This document shows, in pieces, positions 38,509 to 48,328 of a stretch of DNA of 64,000 nt. Numbering within the stretch: position 1 is the stretch's first letter; each line of letters opens with the position of its first letter. The stretch spans positions 1 through 64,000 of the forward strand of contig NZ_AUKZ01000005.1 of assembly GCF_000425025.1 (NCBI RefSeq), in the 5' to 3' direction. The position numbers were made by a program, and so were the translations under genes. Source of the stretch: Streptococcus castoreus DSM 17536. Lineage in GTDB: Bacteria > Bacillota > Bacilli > Lactobacillales > Streptococcaceae. Under the pieces are notes generated by a model, which was not told the DNA's origin, did not search any database, and was given only the letters and a program-made list of their open reading frames with translations.

Positions 38509-38603
38509 AAAAATAGGTCTCTAGTCCTTCTCATGCTGCCATGCATACCCATACCATTTGATTCCCAACACAGGTCAACTAACTTTTAGCGCAGTTTCTA
38601 ATG

Positions 38604-38636
38604 ATCAGTCCTTATTAAATGAGGACTGATTTTGAT
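38604..38636 (+). terminator. terminator downstream of pgm
   Basis: ATCAGTCCT/AGGACTGAT perfect 9-bp stem followed by TTTGAT. A second, AAAAGAA-rich hairpin with CTCAGTTCTTTT follows at about 38660-38692. The remaining bases from 38509 to 38766 hold no gene. Confidence 0.75.
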
Positions 38637-38766
38637 AACATAGCAGATTATACGGTTAAAAGAATTGAGATCATCAACTCAGTTCTTTTATTTTCCCCAT
38701 AAATATCTCTCATATTCTTTTTCCTTTTTCTATATTTATGCCTAAAACTTCAAAACTCATTCAAAC

Positions 38767-38802
38767 ACAAAAACTCCCTTTGATGAATCATCAAGGGGAG
38801 TT
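38767..38802 (-). terminator. terminator of the nucleoside operon
   Basis: On the minus strand AACTCCC/GGGAGTT arms enclose a TTGATGA/TCATCAA stem and are followed by TTTTGTG. It lies just after the last permease gene. Confidence 0.85.
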
Positions 38803-38814
38803 GCACCTTTTTCT

Positions 38815-39771
38815 TTATTTAGATTTAATATAATTAACACCATCAGCTTTTGGAGCAACTGCTTGTCCAAAGAAAGCCGCAAGAATAATAACTGTTACCA
38901 CGTAAGGTGCAATTTGCAAATAAACTGTCGGAATTTTTTCCAATAATGGTAACTGAGCGCCTATAACTGCCAAACTTTGAGATAAACCAAAGAATAAACT
39001 TGACAGCATTGCACCTACTGGATTCCATTTACCAAAGATCATCGCAGCAAGGGCAATAAATCCAGGACCTAAGATAGTTGTCACGGCAAAGTTAACTGAG
39101 ATTGATTGCGCATAAACAGCCCCACCAATTCCTCCAAGAAAACCTGAAATCATAACACCACAATACTTCATCAAATAAACATTGATACCAAGTGTATCCG
39201 CTGCTTGAGGGTGTTCGCCAACAGAACGCAAACGCAACCCAAATCTTGTTTTATAAAGGATAAACCAAGCAAGGAAAGAAAAAGCAACTGCTAGGTAACC
39301 AATCAAACTTGTATTTTTAAAGAAAATATCACCAATAACAGGAATCTGAGACAATACTGGAAAATCAAATTTACCAAAAGATTGTTGAATATTATCTGTT
39401 TGCCCCTTACCATACATTACCTTAACCAAGAAAATAGTAAAGGATGGTGCTAAAAGATTTAAAACAGTCCCACTAACAATATGGTCAGCCCTAAAATTAA
39501 TTGTTGCTAAAGCGTGAATAAGAGAAAAAATCAACCCGACGATACCACCAACTAAAATAGCAATCCAAGGTGTGGCTTTTCCAAAAGTTTCAGCAAACTC
39601 AAGGTTGAACACAATCCCTGAAAAAGCCCCCATTACCATAATTCCTTCTAAACCGACATTAACAACACCTGAACGTTCAGAGAAAGTACCACCAATACTT
39701 GTAAAAATAAGAGGTGTTGCATAGATAAGCATAGATGACACTAATAAAGCAAAAATGGTTACTAAACTCAT
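38815..39771 (-). CDS. nupC: nucleoside ABC transporter permease, NupC type
   Basis: A 318-residue permease of the BPD_transp_2 family with about 8-9 membrane helices and the motifs ERSGVVNVGLEGIMVMGAF and HPQAADTLGINV. It is paired with the preceding permease and the duplicated-domain ATPase as a BmpA-NupABC importer of purine and pyrimidine nucleosides. The ATG is 1 base after the nupB stop. It is the last gene of the operon. Confidence 0.9.
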   Translation of the reverse strand: MSLVTIFALLVSSMLIYATPLIFTSIGGTFSERSGVVNVGLEGIMVMGAFSGIVFNLEFAETFGKATPWIAILVGGIVGLIFSLIHALATINFRADHIVSGTVLNLLAPSFTIFLVKVMYGKGQTDNIQQSFGKFDFPVLSQIPVIGDIFFKNTSLIGYLAVAFSFLAWFILYKTRFGLRLRSVGEHPQAADTLGINVYLMKYCGVMISGFLGGIGGAVYAQSISVNFAVTTILGPGFIALAAMIFGKWNPVGAMLSSLFFGLSQSLAVIGAQLPLLEKIPTVYLQIAPYVVTVIILAAFFGQAVAPKADGVNYIKSK

Positions 39772-39772
39772 C

Positions 39773-40837
39773 TTATTTACCTCCTTTCACTGTTTTTTTT
39801 GGTCGAATCAGATAACGTTCAATAAGGTAGTGTGCCCCAACGAAGAAAATAATAGAAGCAGTTACTACTTTAACAAGCTCTGGTGGAATACCTGCAATAT
39901 TCATCCCTGGAGCGCCAATATTCAAGACACCAAATAGGAAGGATGAGAAGAATATGCCAACTGGTGAGTTAGCCGCAAGCAAGCTTACCGCCATACCATC
40001 AAACCCAACGGCTAGCGATGAGCCCTGGACAAAAACATTTTCAAAAGTTCCCAGTCCTTCAACAACCCCTCCTAAGCCAGCAAGAGCCCCTGAAATAATC
40101 ATTGACAAGATAATCGTACGTTTAGATGACATTCCTGCATATTCAGAAGCATGGGGATTAAGACCAACAGAACGAATTTCAAAACCAAGAGTGGTTTTGT
40201 TCAATAAGAACCAAATAACTGCAATGGCAATAATTGCAAAGAAAATACCAATGTTAATACGTGAATTATTCGTTAAAGCTGACAACCACTGTGTTTGATA
40301 ACTGGCATTGTCACTAACCTGAATAGTTGAGTCAATACTTTGTTTAACACTTTCAGGATACCCCTTTTGAATAATCGCATTACCAACATAAAGAATGATG
40401 TAGTTCATCATAATGGTAACAATAACTTCACTTGTACCAAGGTAAGCTCTTAAAATACCAGGAATAGCACCAGCAATTCCTCCAGCAATCATACCAATAA
40501 GAATGGTCATCATAATCAAGAACGGACGTGGCATGTCTGGATTAACAAGTGCAAACCAACCCGCTGCAATCCAGCCAGCCAAGGCTTGACCTGACAGACC
40601 GACATTAAAGAAGCCCGCACGGCTAGCAACCGTAAACCCAAGAGCGATTAAGATTAGAGGTCCCATTGCCCTAAAAATTTCCCCGATATTTTTAACACTA
40701 CCAAAAGCAGTTTGAAAAAGACCTTCGTATCCCCAAATTGGATCATAGCCGAAAATAAACATAATAATGGCGCCAAGTAAAAATCCTAACAAGACGGAAA
40801 TCATTGGCACAGCAATTTTTTGTGCTTTGTTAGACAT
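39773..40837 (-). CDS. nupB: nucleoside ABC transporter permease, NupB type
   Basis: A 354-residue permease with about ten hydrophobic helices and the family motif SRAGFFNVGLSGQALAG. The EAA-like segment NPHASEYAGMSSKR contacts the ATPase. The ATG at 40837 has AAGGAGGAAAG upstream and overlaps the end of nupA by 8 bases; the longer frame from 40864 has no site. Confidence 0.9.
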   Translation of the reverse strand: MSNKAQKIAVPMISVLLGFLLGAIIMFIFGYDPIWGYEGLFQTAFGSVKNIGEIFRAMGPLILIALGFTVASRAGFFNVGLSGQALAGWIAAGWFALVNPDMPRPFLIMMTILIGMIAGGIAGAIPGILRAYLGTSEVIVTIMMNYIILYVGNAIIQKGYPESVKQSIDSTIQVSDNASYQTQWLSALTNNSRINIGIFFAIIAIAVIWFLLNKTTLGFEIRSVGLNPHASEYAGMSSKRTIILSMIISGALAGLGGVVEGLGTFENVFVQGSSLAVGFDGMAVSLLAANSPVGIFFSSFLFGVLNIGAPGMNIAGIPPELVKVVTASIIFFVGAHYLIERYLIRPKKTVKGGK

Positions 40838-42362
40838 GACTTTCCTCCTTATGAATGGAACCACCAGCCATCAAGATACCTAGTTCTTGTTTATTCGTAT
40901 CTTTTGGCAATACAATACCTTGAATTTTACCATCATGGATAACCGCAATACGGTCTGATAAATTCAAAATTTCATCAAGTTCAAAACTAACAACGAGGAC
41001 AGCCTTTCCTTTGTCACGCTCTTCAATCAGACGCTTATGAATATATTCAATTGCTCCGACATCCAAACCACGAGTCGGTTGACTAACAATTAACAAATCA
41101 GGATTTCGGTCAACTTCACGAGCGATAATCGCTTTTTGCTGGTTACCACCTGAGAAACCACGGGCAGGAACTAATTCGTTTGCTCCTCGCACGTCAAATT
41201 CTTTCATCAAATGACGTGCATACTCTCTGATTTTACTATAATTTAAAATACCTTTTTGACTTAATGGTTCCTTGTAATAAGTTTGTAAAGCTGTATTCTC
41301 AGCTAAAGAAAGATCTAAAACTAAACCATCTCTATGACGATCTTCTGGCACATGCCCAACTGACAATTCTGTAATTTTTCGTGAACTTAAATGCGTCACT
41401 TCCTGATTTTTAATCATGATACTACCAGATTTAACTTTACGTAGTCCTGTAATGGCTTGAATTAATTCAGATTGCCCGTTACCGTCAATACCTGCAATAC
41501 CAACAATTTCACCGGCTCTAACATCAAGCGATAATCCTTTAACTGCTGGAATACCACGATTTTCGTTAACTTCTAAATTTTTAATAGATAAAACAATATC
41601 TTTAGGTTCAGATGGTTTTTTAGTTGTTGTGAAAGAAACCGAACGCCCAACCATCATTTCAGCCAAATCTTGTGACGTTGCTCCTGCCACATCAACGGTT
41701 TGGATACTCTTACCACGACGAATAACCGTCACACGATCAGCCACCGCTCTGATTTCATCCAATTTATGAGTGATTAAAATAATAGATTTGCCCTCTTTAA
41801 CCAAGTTTCGCATGATTAACATTAACTCTTCAATTTCAGCTGGTGTTAAAACAGCTGTTGGTTCATCAAAAATTAGGATGTCTGCACCACGATACAGGGT
41901 CTTTAAAATCTCAACCCGCTGTTGAGCACCAACTGAAATATCAGCAACTTTAGCAGCTGGATTGATTGCAAGACCGTATTTTTCTGATAGTTCTTTAATC
42001 TCTTTTGATGCCTGTTTCAGATCTAAACAACCATTTTTAACAACTTCATTTCCTAAAATAATGTTCTCAGCAACGGTAAAGGCTTCTACTAACATAAAAT
42101 GTTGGTGAACCATTCCAATACCAAGTTTAGCTGATTTAGAAGGTGAATCAATCATAACTGGCTTATCATTAATGATAATTTCTCCACTAGTTGGTTCTAA
42201 CAAACCAGCTAGCATATTCATCAAAGTCGATTTACCTGCCCCATTTTCACCTAGCAAGGCATGAATCTCACCTTTTCTGAGATTCAAATTAATGTGGTCA
42301 TTTGCAATAAAATCACCAAATTTTTTCGTGATTTCTCTCATTTCAATGACATGCTGTGTCAT
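40830..42362 (-). CDS. nupA: nucleoside ABC transporter ATP-binding protein, NupA type
   Basis: A 510-residue protein with two ABC domains. The first has Walker A GENGAGKST, signature SVGAQQR and Walker B LIFDEPTAVLTP. The second has the Walker A-like GIDGNGQSE, SGGNQQK and LIVSQPTRGLD, in which the usual Walker B DEPT reads SQPT. Such asymmetry is normal for sugar/nucleoside-type importers. ATG 42362 has AAAGGAAA upstream. Confidence 0.93.
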   Translation of the reverse strand: MTQHVIEMREITKKFGDFIANDHINLNLRKGEIHALLGENGAGKSTLMNMLAGLLEPTSGEIIINDKPVMIDSPSKSAKLGIGMVHQHFMLVEAFTVAENIILGNEVVKNGCLDLKQASKEIKELSEKYGLAINPAAKVADISVGAQQRVEILKTLYRGADILIFDEPTAVLTPAEIEELMLIMRNLVKEGKSIILITHKLDEIRAVADRVTVIRRGKSIQTVDVAGATSQDLAEMMVGRSVSFTTTKKPSEPKDIVLSIKNLEVNENRGIPAVKGLSLDVRAGEIVGIAGIDGNGQSELIQAITGLRKVKSGSIMIKNQEVTHLSSRKITELSVGHVPEDRHRDGLVLDLSLAENTALQTYYKEPLSQKGILNYSKIREYARHLMKEFDVRGANELVPARGFSGGNQQKAIIAREVDRNPDLLIVSQPTRGLDVGAIEYIHKRLIEERDKGKAVLVVSFELDEILNLSDRIAVIHDGKIQGIVLPKDTNKQELGILMAGGSIHKEESHV

Positions 42363-42449
42363 AGGATAATTTCCTTTCAATTCAATCTTTTATTTCAGTA
42401 AAACTTGTCATTTGTCACAAGTTTTACTGAGACAAAAGTTATCTCAGTC

Positions 42450-42475
42450 CAAAAAGGGCGACCGACAAAGGTCGC
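42450..42475 (-). terminator. hairpin between bmpA and nupA
   Basis: GCGACC/GGTCGC stem on the minus strand followed by CCTTTTTGG lies between bmpA and nupA. A partial terminator here would give more lipoprotein mRNA than transporter mRNA, as is common in ABC importer operons. Confidence 0.65.
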
Positions 42476-42492
42476 GCTTCTTGTTTTAAATA

Positions 42493-43545
42493 CTATTTTT
42501 CAGGAACTTTAATGTCACCAGATTTAATTTTTTCTTTTGCTTCTTTAATGGCTTTGATAACTTCTTTTGAAACATTTGTTGTTGCAATTTCAACACCACC
42601 ATCTTTCAAACCATAAACAGTTGTCTTTCCACCAGGGAATTTCTTATCTGCTGTTTGTTTATTAATCAATTGAACAGCCTTACCAACTTCCTTGATTGAT
42701 GATGCAAGAACAAAGTTAGATGCTTTTCCATCTTTAGAAGTGTATTTACCTTCATCTTTTTGGTCACGGTCAACACCGATTACCCAAACTTTATCAGACT
42801 CAGCACGTTTTTCGTTGACAGCTTTAGCTTCATTGAATACCCCTGCTCCAGTTCCACCTGCGGCTTGATAAATAACATCTGCACCGGCTGCGTATTGAGC
42901 TGCTGCAATTGTTTTACCTTTAGCAGCGTCACCAAATGATCCTGCATAGTCTACTTTGATTTTGATTGATGGATCAACAGATTTAACCCCTGCTTCAAAA
43001 CCTTTTTCAAAACGTGTGATAACAGTACCTTCCATGCCACCTACAAAACCAACTGTTTTAGTTTTAGTTGTTTTCGCCGCTGCAATACCTGCAAGGTAAG
43101 CTGCTTCATGGTCTGCAAATGTGACACTAGCAACATTATTTTTACCTTCAATAACCTCATCAATGATAACAAATTTTACCTTTTCATTATCACCTGCTGT
43201 TTTAGCAATGGCATCTTTTAAGGCAAATCCAATACCATAAATCAGTTGGTAGCCATTTGAAACGGCTGTATCAAGGTTTGTTGCATACTCAGATTCACTT
43301 GTAGATTGGAAGTAATCGAAACCAGTGCCTTTTTTCAGACCCATTTCTTTACCCCAAGCCTGCAAGCCTTCCCAAGCTGATTGGTTGAATGATTTATCAT
43401 CAACACCACCAGTATCAGTAACCATTGCAACTTTTAAATTGGTTTTTCCAGTTCCTTCACCTTTAGAAGCACCACGGTTACCACAAGCAGCTAAACTTAG
43501 TAAAGCTATCGAAGCTAAACCAAGACCAATAAATTTCTTGTTCAT
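42493..43545 (-). CDS. bmpA: BmpA-family nucleoside-binding lipoprotein
   Basis: A 350-residue lipoprotein with signal peptide and lipobox LAAC (Cys21), followed by a two-lobed PnrA/Med fold: VTDTGGVDDKSFNQSAWEGL, VGFVGGMEGTVI and VIGVDRDQKDEG. It captures nucleosides for the NupABC transporter encoded downstream. AGGAGG precedes the ATG. It follows cdd by 92 bases and may have its own promoter there. Confidence 0.93.
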   Translation of the reverse strand: MNKKFIGLGLASIALLSLAACGNRGASKGEGTGKTNLKVAMVTDTGGVDDKSFNQSAWEGLQAWGKEMGLKKGTGFDYFQSTSESEYATNLDTAVSNGYQLIYGIGFALKDAIAKTAGDNEKVKFVIIDEVIEGKNNVASVTFADHEAAYLAGIAAAKTTKTKTVGFVGGMEGTVITRFEKGFEAGVKSVDPSIKIKVDYAGSFGDAAKGKTIAAAQYAAGADVIYQAAGGTGAGVFNEAKAVNEKRAESDKVWVIGVDRDQKDEGKYTSKDGKASNFVLASSIKEVGKAVQLINKQTADKKFPGGKTTVYGLKDGGVEIATTNVSKEVIKAIKEAKEKIKSGDIKVPEK

Positions 43546-43637
43546 GAATATGAACCCTCCTAAAAAATATTTCTAGCAAACAAGTTGCCAAAAGTAAATA
43601 TAAAGCCAAGACGGCTAGATAACTAGAATAAATCAGA

Positions 43638-44027
43638 TTATGCTAAATCTGTAAAAGAATAGGGAAGTAAATCACCAACAGTCGTTTTAAGTGTTTGACC
43701 ATTTTTGGCTATTAAGGTTACCGTAGAAGACGATTCAAAGAATTCTGCCATTACTTGACGGCACGCACCACAAGGGGAGACAGGTTCTTGAGTTTCTCCA
43801 TAAATAGCAATCTCTACCAACTCCTTATGCCCATCTGAAACAGCTTTAAAAATAGCTGTTCGCTCACCACAATTAGTCAAACCAAAACTTGCATTTTCAA
43901 TATTACAACCGGTATAGATTGTACCATCTTTGGTCTTCAAAGCTGCTCCAATTGGAAAATGAGAATAAGGAACATAGGCATGCTTACTAGCCTCAATAGC
44001 TAAAGAAATGAGATCAATAGCCACCAT
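43638..44027 (-). CDS. cdd: cytidine deaminase
   Basis: A 129-residue zinc enzyme converting cytidine and deoxycytidine to uridine and deoxyuridine. The zinc site is NCGERTA (catalytic Glu) plus PCGACRQ, and NIENASFG binds the substrate. I choose ATG 44027, with AGAGGTGA upstream and the usual family length, rather than GTG 44039, which overlaps that site. It overlaps the deoC end by 14 bases. Confidence 0.95.
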   Translation of the reverse strand: MVAIDLISLAIEASKHAYVPYSHFPIGAALKTKDGTIYTGCNIENASFGLTNCGERTAIFKAVSDGHKELVEIAIYGETQEPVSPCGACRQVMAEFFESSSTVTLIAKNGQTLKTTVGDLLPYSFTDLA

Positions 44028-44676
44028 TTGCAACTTCACCTCTCATAATGGTCACACCAGCAGATGTCCCAATACGAGTTGCACCCGCTTCAATAAATGC
44101 TAGCGCATCTTCAAGTGAACGTGCACCACCAGCAGCTTTAACACCAATATCTGGACCTACAGTTTGACGCATTAACTTCACATCCGAAATAGTGGCACCG
44201 CCAGTCGAAAAACCTGTAGAGGTTTTAACAAAATCAACTCCTGCTTTAACAGCTAACTGACATGCTCTAACTTTCTCTTCATCTGTTAAAAGACAAGCCT
44301 CAATGATAACTTTAACCAGTTTATCACCGCTAGCTTCAACAACAGCACGCATGTCATCTTCAACAGCTTGATCATTTCCTTGTTTTAAGAGACCGATATT
44401 GATAACCATATCAATCTCGTCAGCACCATTTGCGATAGCATCTTTTGTTTCAAAGGCTTTGGTAGCCGATGTCGTTGCACCTAAAGGAAAACCAACAACT
44501 GTACAAACCTTTACATCCGAATCTTTTAGAGCCTTCGCTGCATATGCCACCCAACTTGGATTTACACAAACACTTGCAAAATCGTAAGTTTTTGCTTCAT
44601 CAATCAACTGATCAAGCTGTGATTGAACACTATCCGCTTTTAGAAGTGTGTGATCAATGTATTTGTTAATGTTCAT
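44014..44676 (-). CDS. deoC: deoxyribose-phosphate aldolase
   Basis: A 220-residue class I aldolase splitting deoxyribose-5-phosphate to acetaldehyde and glyceraldehyde-3-phosphate. The Schiff-base lysine is in [11 protein letters not shown], with [11 protein letters not shown] and KVIIEACLL also conserved. It lies 15 bases after pdp. Together they carry the sugar of salvaged nucleosides into glycolysis. Confidence 0.97.
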   Translation of the reverse strand: MNINKYIDHTLLKADSVQSQLDQLIDEAKTYDFASVCVNPSWVAYAAKALKDSDVKVCTVVGFPLGATTSATKAFETKDAIANGADEIDMVINIGLLKQGNDQAVEDDMRAVVEASGDKLVKVIIEACLLTDEEKVRACQLAVKAGVDFVKTSTGFSTGGATISDVKLMRQTVGPDIGVKAAGGARSLEDALAFIEAGATRIGTSAGVTIMRGEVANGGY

Positions 44677-44691
44677 TTCGATAATTCCTCC

Positions 44692-45969
44692 TTAGGAAAT
44701 AATTTTAATAATCTCTTTGGACTTAACTTGTTCTGCACCTATTTTAACATTTTTTTCAAATTCTGTAAGCAGTTTTTCATCCAAAACTTCTTGTGAAAAG
44801 ATGATTGCAATGCGATCTCCCTTGATAATAGGATCCCCAACTTTCTTGTCAAAAACAATACCAGATTCATAATCCAGAGGATCTGTTTTAACTGCTCGAC
44901 CTGCCCCTAATCTCATGGCAAACAAGCCAAATTCCAAAGCCGGTAATGCTTTGATATAGCCATCTTCAGAAGCAAATACTTCTGTCTGAACAGCAGATTG
45001 TGACGGACGGTAAAGGTCGTTAAGATCTCCTCCTTGATAAACAACCATTTCTTCAAATTTCTTCAAGGCTGTTCCGTCAACAAGTTTTTTTCGAATAGTT
45101 TCAAGTGTCTCCTCAACCCCTGCTAGGCTTAGCATAATTTGAGCCAATTCACAAATAAAATGCGTAAGATCTTCACGTCCCTTGCCCTGCATAATGTCAA
45201 GAGCTTCTAAAACCTCCAAACGGTTACCAATGGCACGTCCTAATGGCTGACTCATATTGGTAATTACTGCTACTGTCTTACGGCCAACTTCTTTACCTAA
45301 ATCTACCATTAGCCTTGATAATTTTTCAGCTTCCTCGATCGTTTTCATAAATGCGCCATCACCAACAGTAACATCAAGCAAAATACTATCAGCACCTGCT
45401 GCTATTTTCTTACTCATGACAGAACTTGCAATCAAGGGAATGATATCAACGGTTGCAGTGACATCACGCAGAGCATACAGCAATTTATCTGCTTTAACAA
45501 GCTTGTCTGATTGTCCAATTACAGAAATACCAATTTCTTGGACTTGCTTGATAAAGTCTTCTTGGCTACGGTCAATCTGAAACCCTTTAATAGCCTCCAA
45601 TTTATCAAGAGTGCCACCTGTGTGCCCTAAACCACGACCGCTCATTTTCGCCACAGGAACATCAAAACTCGCCACAAGAGGAGCTAAAATCAAGGTCACC
45701 TTGTCTCCTACACCACCTGTTGAATGTTTATCAGTCTTAATGCCAGAAATAGCAGAAAGATCAATTTGCTCACCAGTCTTAACCATACTCATAGTTAAAT
45801 CACGTGTTTCACGTGTGGTCATACCTTTGAAATAAATTGCCATGGCAAGAGCAGCCATTTGATAATCCGGAATGGTACCATTAGCATAGCCACTAATTAA
45901 CCAGTTTATTTCTTCGGTTGTCAATTTTTTACCGTCACGTTTCTTTTGAATTAAATCAACTGTTCTCAT
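44692..45969 (-). CDS. pdp: pyrimidine-nucleoside phosphorylase
   Basis: A 425-residue enzyme that phosphorolyses uridine and thymidine. DKHSTGGVGDKVT is the family signature, SSVMSKKIAAGADSILLDV carries the lysine and phosphate contacts, and a C-terminal lipoyl-like domain follows. The start overlaps the methyltransferase gene by 14 bases. Confidence 0.96.
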   Translation of the reverse strand: MRTVDLIQKKRDGKKLTTEEINWLISGYANGTIPDYQMAALAMAIYFKGMTTRETRDLTMSMVKTGEQIDLSAISGIKTDKHSTGGVGDKVTLILAPLVASFDVPVAKMSGRGLGHTGGTLDKLEAIKGFQIDRSQEDFIKQVQEIGISVIGQSDKLVKADKLLYALRDVTATVDIIPLIASSVMSKKIAAGADSILLDVTVGDGAFMKTIEEAEKLSRLMVDLGKEVGRKTVAVITNMSQPLGRAIGNRLEVLEALDIMQGKGREDLTHFICELAQIMLSLAGVEETLETIRKKLVDGTALKKFEEMVVYQGGDLNDLYRPSQSAVQTEVFASEDGYIKALPALEFGLFAMRLGAGRAVKTDPLDYESGIVFDKKVGDPIIKGDRIAIIFSQEVLDEKLLTEFEKNVKIGAEQVKSKEIIKIIS

Positions 45970-46546
45970 GCTTTCTACTCCTTAGAACATAATAACCTTT
46001 GTCTTTTTTCATAATCTCAACATTGCCAAAAATAGTTGCCATCTTTTCTTTAGCACTAGGCGCCCCTTGTTTCTTTTGGATAACAATCGTTAAGTCACCC
46101 TCGTCAACTAAAAAATCAATGCTCTTTTCAATGATTTCATGAACAACTTTTTTGCCTGCTCGGATAGGGGGATTACTAATAATATGTTCAAATTGTCCAT
46201 TGACATTTTCGTAGATATTTGATTGAAAAATAGCCACTTCAACTTGGTTATTACTAGCATTTTTCCTAGCTAAATCAACCGCACGATTATTAATATCCAC
46301 CAAAGTCGCCTGAACACCTTGAACCTTTGCTAAACTTATTCCTAATGGCCCATACCCACACCCCAAATCCAAAACACGTTCATTTCTACTGAAATCTAGC
46401 GTATTTAGCAAAACTTGACTCCCAAAATCAATCATTTTCTTTGAAAAGACACCAGAATCAGTTAAGAACGTAAATGGATAATTTAGTAAGGTTACTTTCA
46501 GCTCATGAATATCATGAATACTGTTTGGATTCTCATCATAATACAT
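45956..46546 (-). CDS. RsmC-like class I methyltransferase
   Basis: A 196-residue SAM-dependent methyltransferase: ERVLDLGCGYGPLGI is the SAM loop and HIISNPPIRAGK is the NPP(Y/F)-type catalytic motif of N2-guanine or RNA methyltransferases, as in the RsmC C-terminal domain. I choose ATG 46546. The upstream in-frame ATG at 46588 overlaps the -10 box of a promoter and so cannot be translated from it. It is the first gene of the nucleoside operon, although the functional link is unclear. Confidence 0.88.
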   Translation of the reverse strand: MYYDENPNSIHDIHELKVTLLNYPFTFLTDSGVFSKKMIDFGSQVLLNTLDFSRNERVLDLGCGYGPLGISLAKVQGVQATLVDINNRAVDLARKNASNNQVEVAIFQSNIYENVNGQFEHIISNPPIRAGKKVVHEIIEKSIDFLVDEGDLTIVIQKKQGAPSAKEKMATIFGNVEIMKKDKGYYVLRSRKHENS

Positions 46547-46586
46547 TTTCGTCGTTGTTTTTCCTATCTTTTTAAGATGCTTTTTC

Positions 46587-46615
46587 ATTCTATCACACTT
46601 TGAAACGGTTTACAA
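46587..46615 (-). promoter_or_regulatory. promoter of the nucleoside operon with cre-like site
   Basis: TTGTAA (46610-46615), a 17-base spacer and TAGAAT (46587-46592), with TGA before the -10. A 14-base cre-like sequence, TGTAAACCGTTTCA (46601-46614, minus strand), overlaps the -35 with one mismatch to TGWAANCGNTNWCA. CcpA repression is inferred. Confidence 0.65.
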
Positions 46616-46821
46616 GACGCTTGTTTTTAAGGTTTTTCATCTGATCAATCGGTAAATCCGAACATTGAGCTCGCTCTTTTTAATTTTCAGAAAAATGCTC
46701 TTTAAACGTTCGATTTTTTTCAAAAAATGATACCGATTTTCTCACAAATTCAAACTAAAAATTTTTCATTTTTTATCTGAAATGATATAATGCAAGCACT
46801 GTTAAAATATTAGGAGTTCGT

Positions 46822-47742
46822 ATGTCAAATGAATTTATCAACTTTGAAAAGATTTCCAGAGAATCTTGGAAAGAGTTGCACCAAAAAACAAAACCTTTAC
46901 TGACACAAGAGGAACTTAAAAGTATTACAAGTCTAAATGACCATATTAACATTACTGATGTGATTGACATTTATCTCCCGTTAATTCATTTAATTCAAAT
47001 TTATAAAATTGCACAGGAAAATTTATCTTTTTCTAAAAGTCTCTTTCTAAAAAAAGAAATTCAATCAAGACCTTTTATCATTGGGATATCTGGATCTGTT
47101 GCTGTTGGGAAATCAACAACTAGCCGTTTATTGCAGTTGCTATTGTCCCGAACACACCCAAACAGTAGTGTTGAATTAGTAACAACTGATGGTTTCTTAT
47201 ATCCTAACCAGACCCTCATTGAAAATGGAATCCTCAATCGTAAGGGTTTTCCAGAATCTTATAACATGGAATTGCTGTTAAATTTTTTAGACACCATCAA
47301 AAATGGACAGTCTGCTTCTGTCCCTGTCTATTCACATGAGATTTATGACATTCTTCCTAACCAAATGCAGCAATTTAACAGTCCCGATTTCCTAATTGTT
47401 GAAGGAATCAATGTTTTTCAAAACCAGCAAAATCACCGTCTGTATATGAGTGATTACTTTGATTTTTCGATTTATATTGATGCTGATAGCAACCATATCG
47501 AACATTGGTATATTGAACGATTTTTGAGCATTCTCGAATTAGCAAAAAATAACCCTAGAAGCTACTATGCACAATATACCAAATTACCTCAAGCAGAGGC
47601 TATTAATTTTGCTCGAAAAGTCTGGAAAACAGTTAATTTGGAGAATCTCGAAAAATTTATCGAACCGACTCGAAATCGTGCTGAATTAATTCTTCATAAA
47701 GCAGATGACCATAAAATTGACGAAATTTACTTCAAAAAGTGA
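46822..47742 (+). CDS. coaA: pantothenate kinase, type I
   Basis: A 306-residue CoaA performing the first step of CoA synthesis. The P-loop [13 protein letters not shown] (about 91-103), [20 protein letters not shown] and VEGINVFQ are conserved, and the length fits the E. coli-type enzyme. It has its own promoter (extended -10 TGATATAAT about 40 bases upstream) and AGGAG ribosome-binding site, divergent from the nucleoside operon. Its product feeds CoaB and CoaC encoded at 34.8-36.0 kb. Confidence 0.97.
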   Translation: MSNEFINFEKISRESWKELHQKTKPLLTQEELKSITSLNDHINITDVIDIYLPLIHLIQIYKIAQENLSFSKSLFLKKEIQSRPFIIGISGSVAVGKSTTSRLLQLLLSRTHPNSSVELVTTDGFLYPNQTLIENGILNRKGFPESYNMELLLNFLDTIKNGQSASVPVYSHEIYDILPNQMQQFNSPDFLIVEGINVFQNQQNHRLYMSDYFDFSIYIDADSNHIEHWYIERFLSILELAKNNPRSYYAQYTKLPQAEAINFARKVWKTVNLENLEKFIEPTRNRAELILHKADDHKIDEIYFKK

Positions 47743-47749
47743 TAAAGAC

Positions 47750-47778
47750 TTGCCAAATGCATCTATTTTCTATATAAT
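47750..47778 (+). promoter_or_regulatory. rpsT promoter
   Basis: TTGCCA (47750-47755), 17-base spacer, TATAAT (47773-47778). It starts directly after the coaA stop. Confidence 0.85.
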
Positions 47779-47810
47779 AGTGGAGTTAGATTAATTTGGA
47801 GGTGAAACCA

Positions 47811-48044
47811 TTGGCAAATATTAAATCGGCTATTAAACGTGCTGAACTTAACGTTAAAGCAAACCAAAAAAACTCAGCACAAAAATCAGCTATGCGTACT
47901 GCTATCAAGGCATTTGAAGCGAACCCATCTGAAGAGCTTTTCCGCACTGCTTCTTCAAGCATCGACAAAGCTGAATCAAAAGGGTTGATTCATAAAAATA
48001 AAGCAAGCCGTGATAAAGCACGTCTCGCTGCTAAACTTGGCTAA
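47811..48044 (+). CDS. rpsT: 30S ribosomal protein bS20
   Basis: A 77-residue basic helical protein binding 16S r[16 protein letters not shown] at the N-terminus and [15 protein letters not shown] at the C-terminus. I take the TTG at 47811 because GGAGGTGA lies 8 bases before it. A frame from 47796 would put this site inside the gene. A UUG start in rpsT also occurs in E. coli, where it is part of feedback control. Confidence 0.96.
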   Translation: MANIKSAIKRAELNVKANQKNSAQKSAMRTAIKAFEANPSEELFRTASSSIDKAESKGLIHKNKASRDKARLAAKLG

Positions 48045-48056
48045 TAGTATCCAATG

Positions 48057-48080
48057 AAAACTCCGATTGGAGTTTTTCTT
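48057..48080 (+). terminator. rpsT terminator
   Basis: AAAACTCC/GGAGTTTT stem followed by TCTTTT. The bases from 48081 to 48293 show no gene. Confidence 0.85.
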
Positions 48081-48293
48081 TTGCCATTTAACTGAAAAAA
48101 ATGATAAAAATCACGATGATTGGTTGTACAGATGAAGAGAGAACGATCTTAGCTAAACACAGTTCAGTGACTACAGCATCACCCTTTTGCCAACTGCGAA
48201 TCTCATAGTTAGATTGCTAACGAGAAAAACAAAGCGCTGAGTCAATACTAACTAGATCTATTCTAAAAAATCAAGACAATTAAGAAATAGATA

Positions 48294-48322
48294 TAAAAAG
48301 GAGGCTGACAGAAAAGTCAGCC
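48294..48322 (-). terminator. ciaRH terminator
   Basis: GGCTGAC/GTCAGCC stem followed by TCCTTTTT on the minus strand, directly after ciaH. Confidence 0.9.
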
Positions 48323-48328
48323 TTCTTT

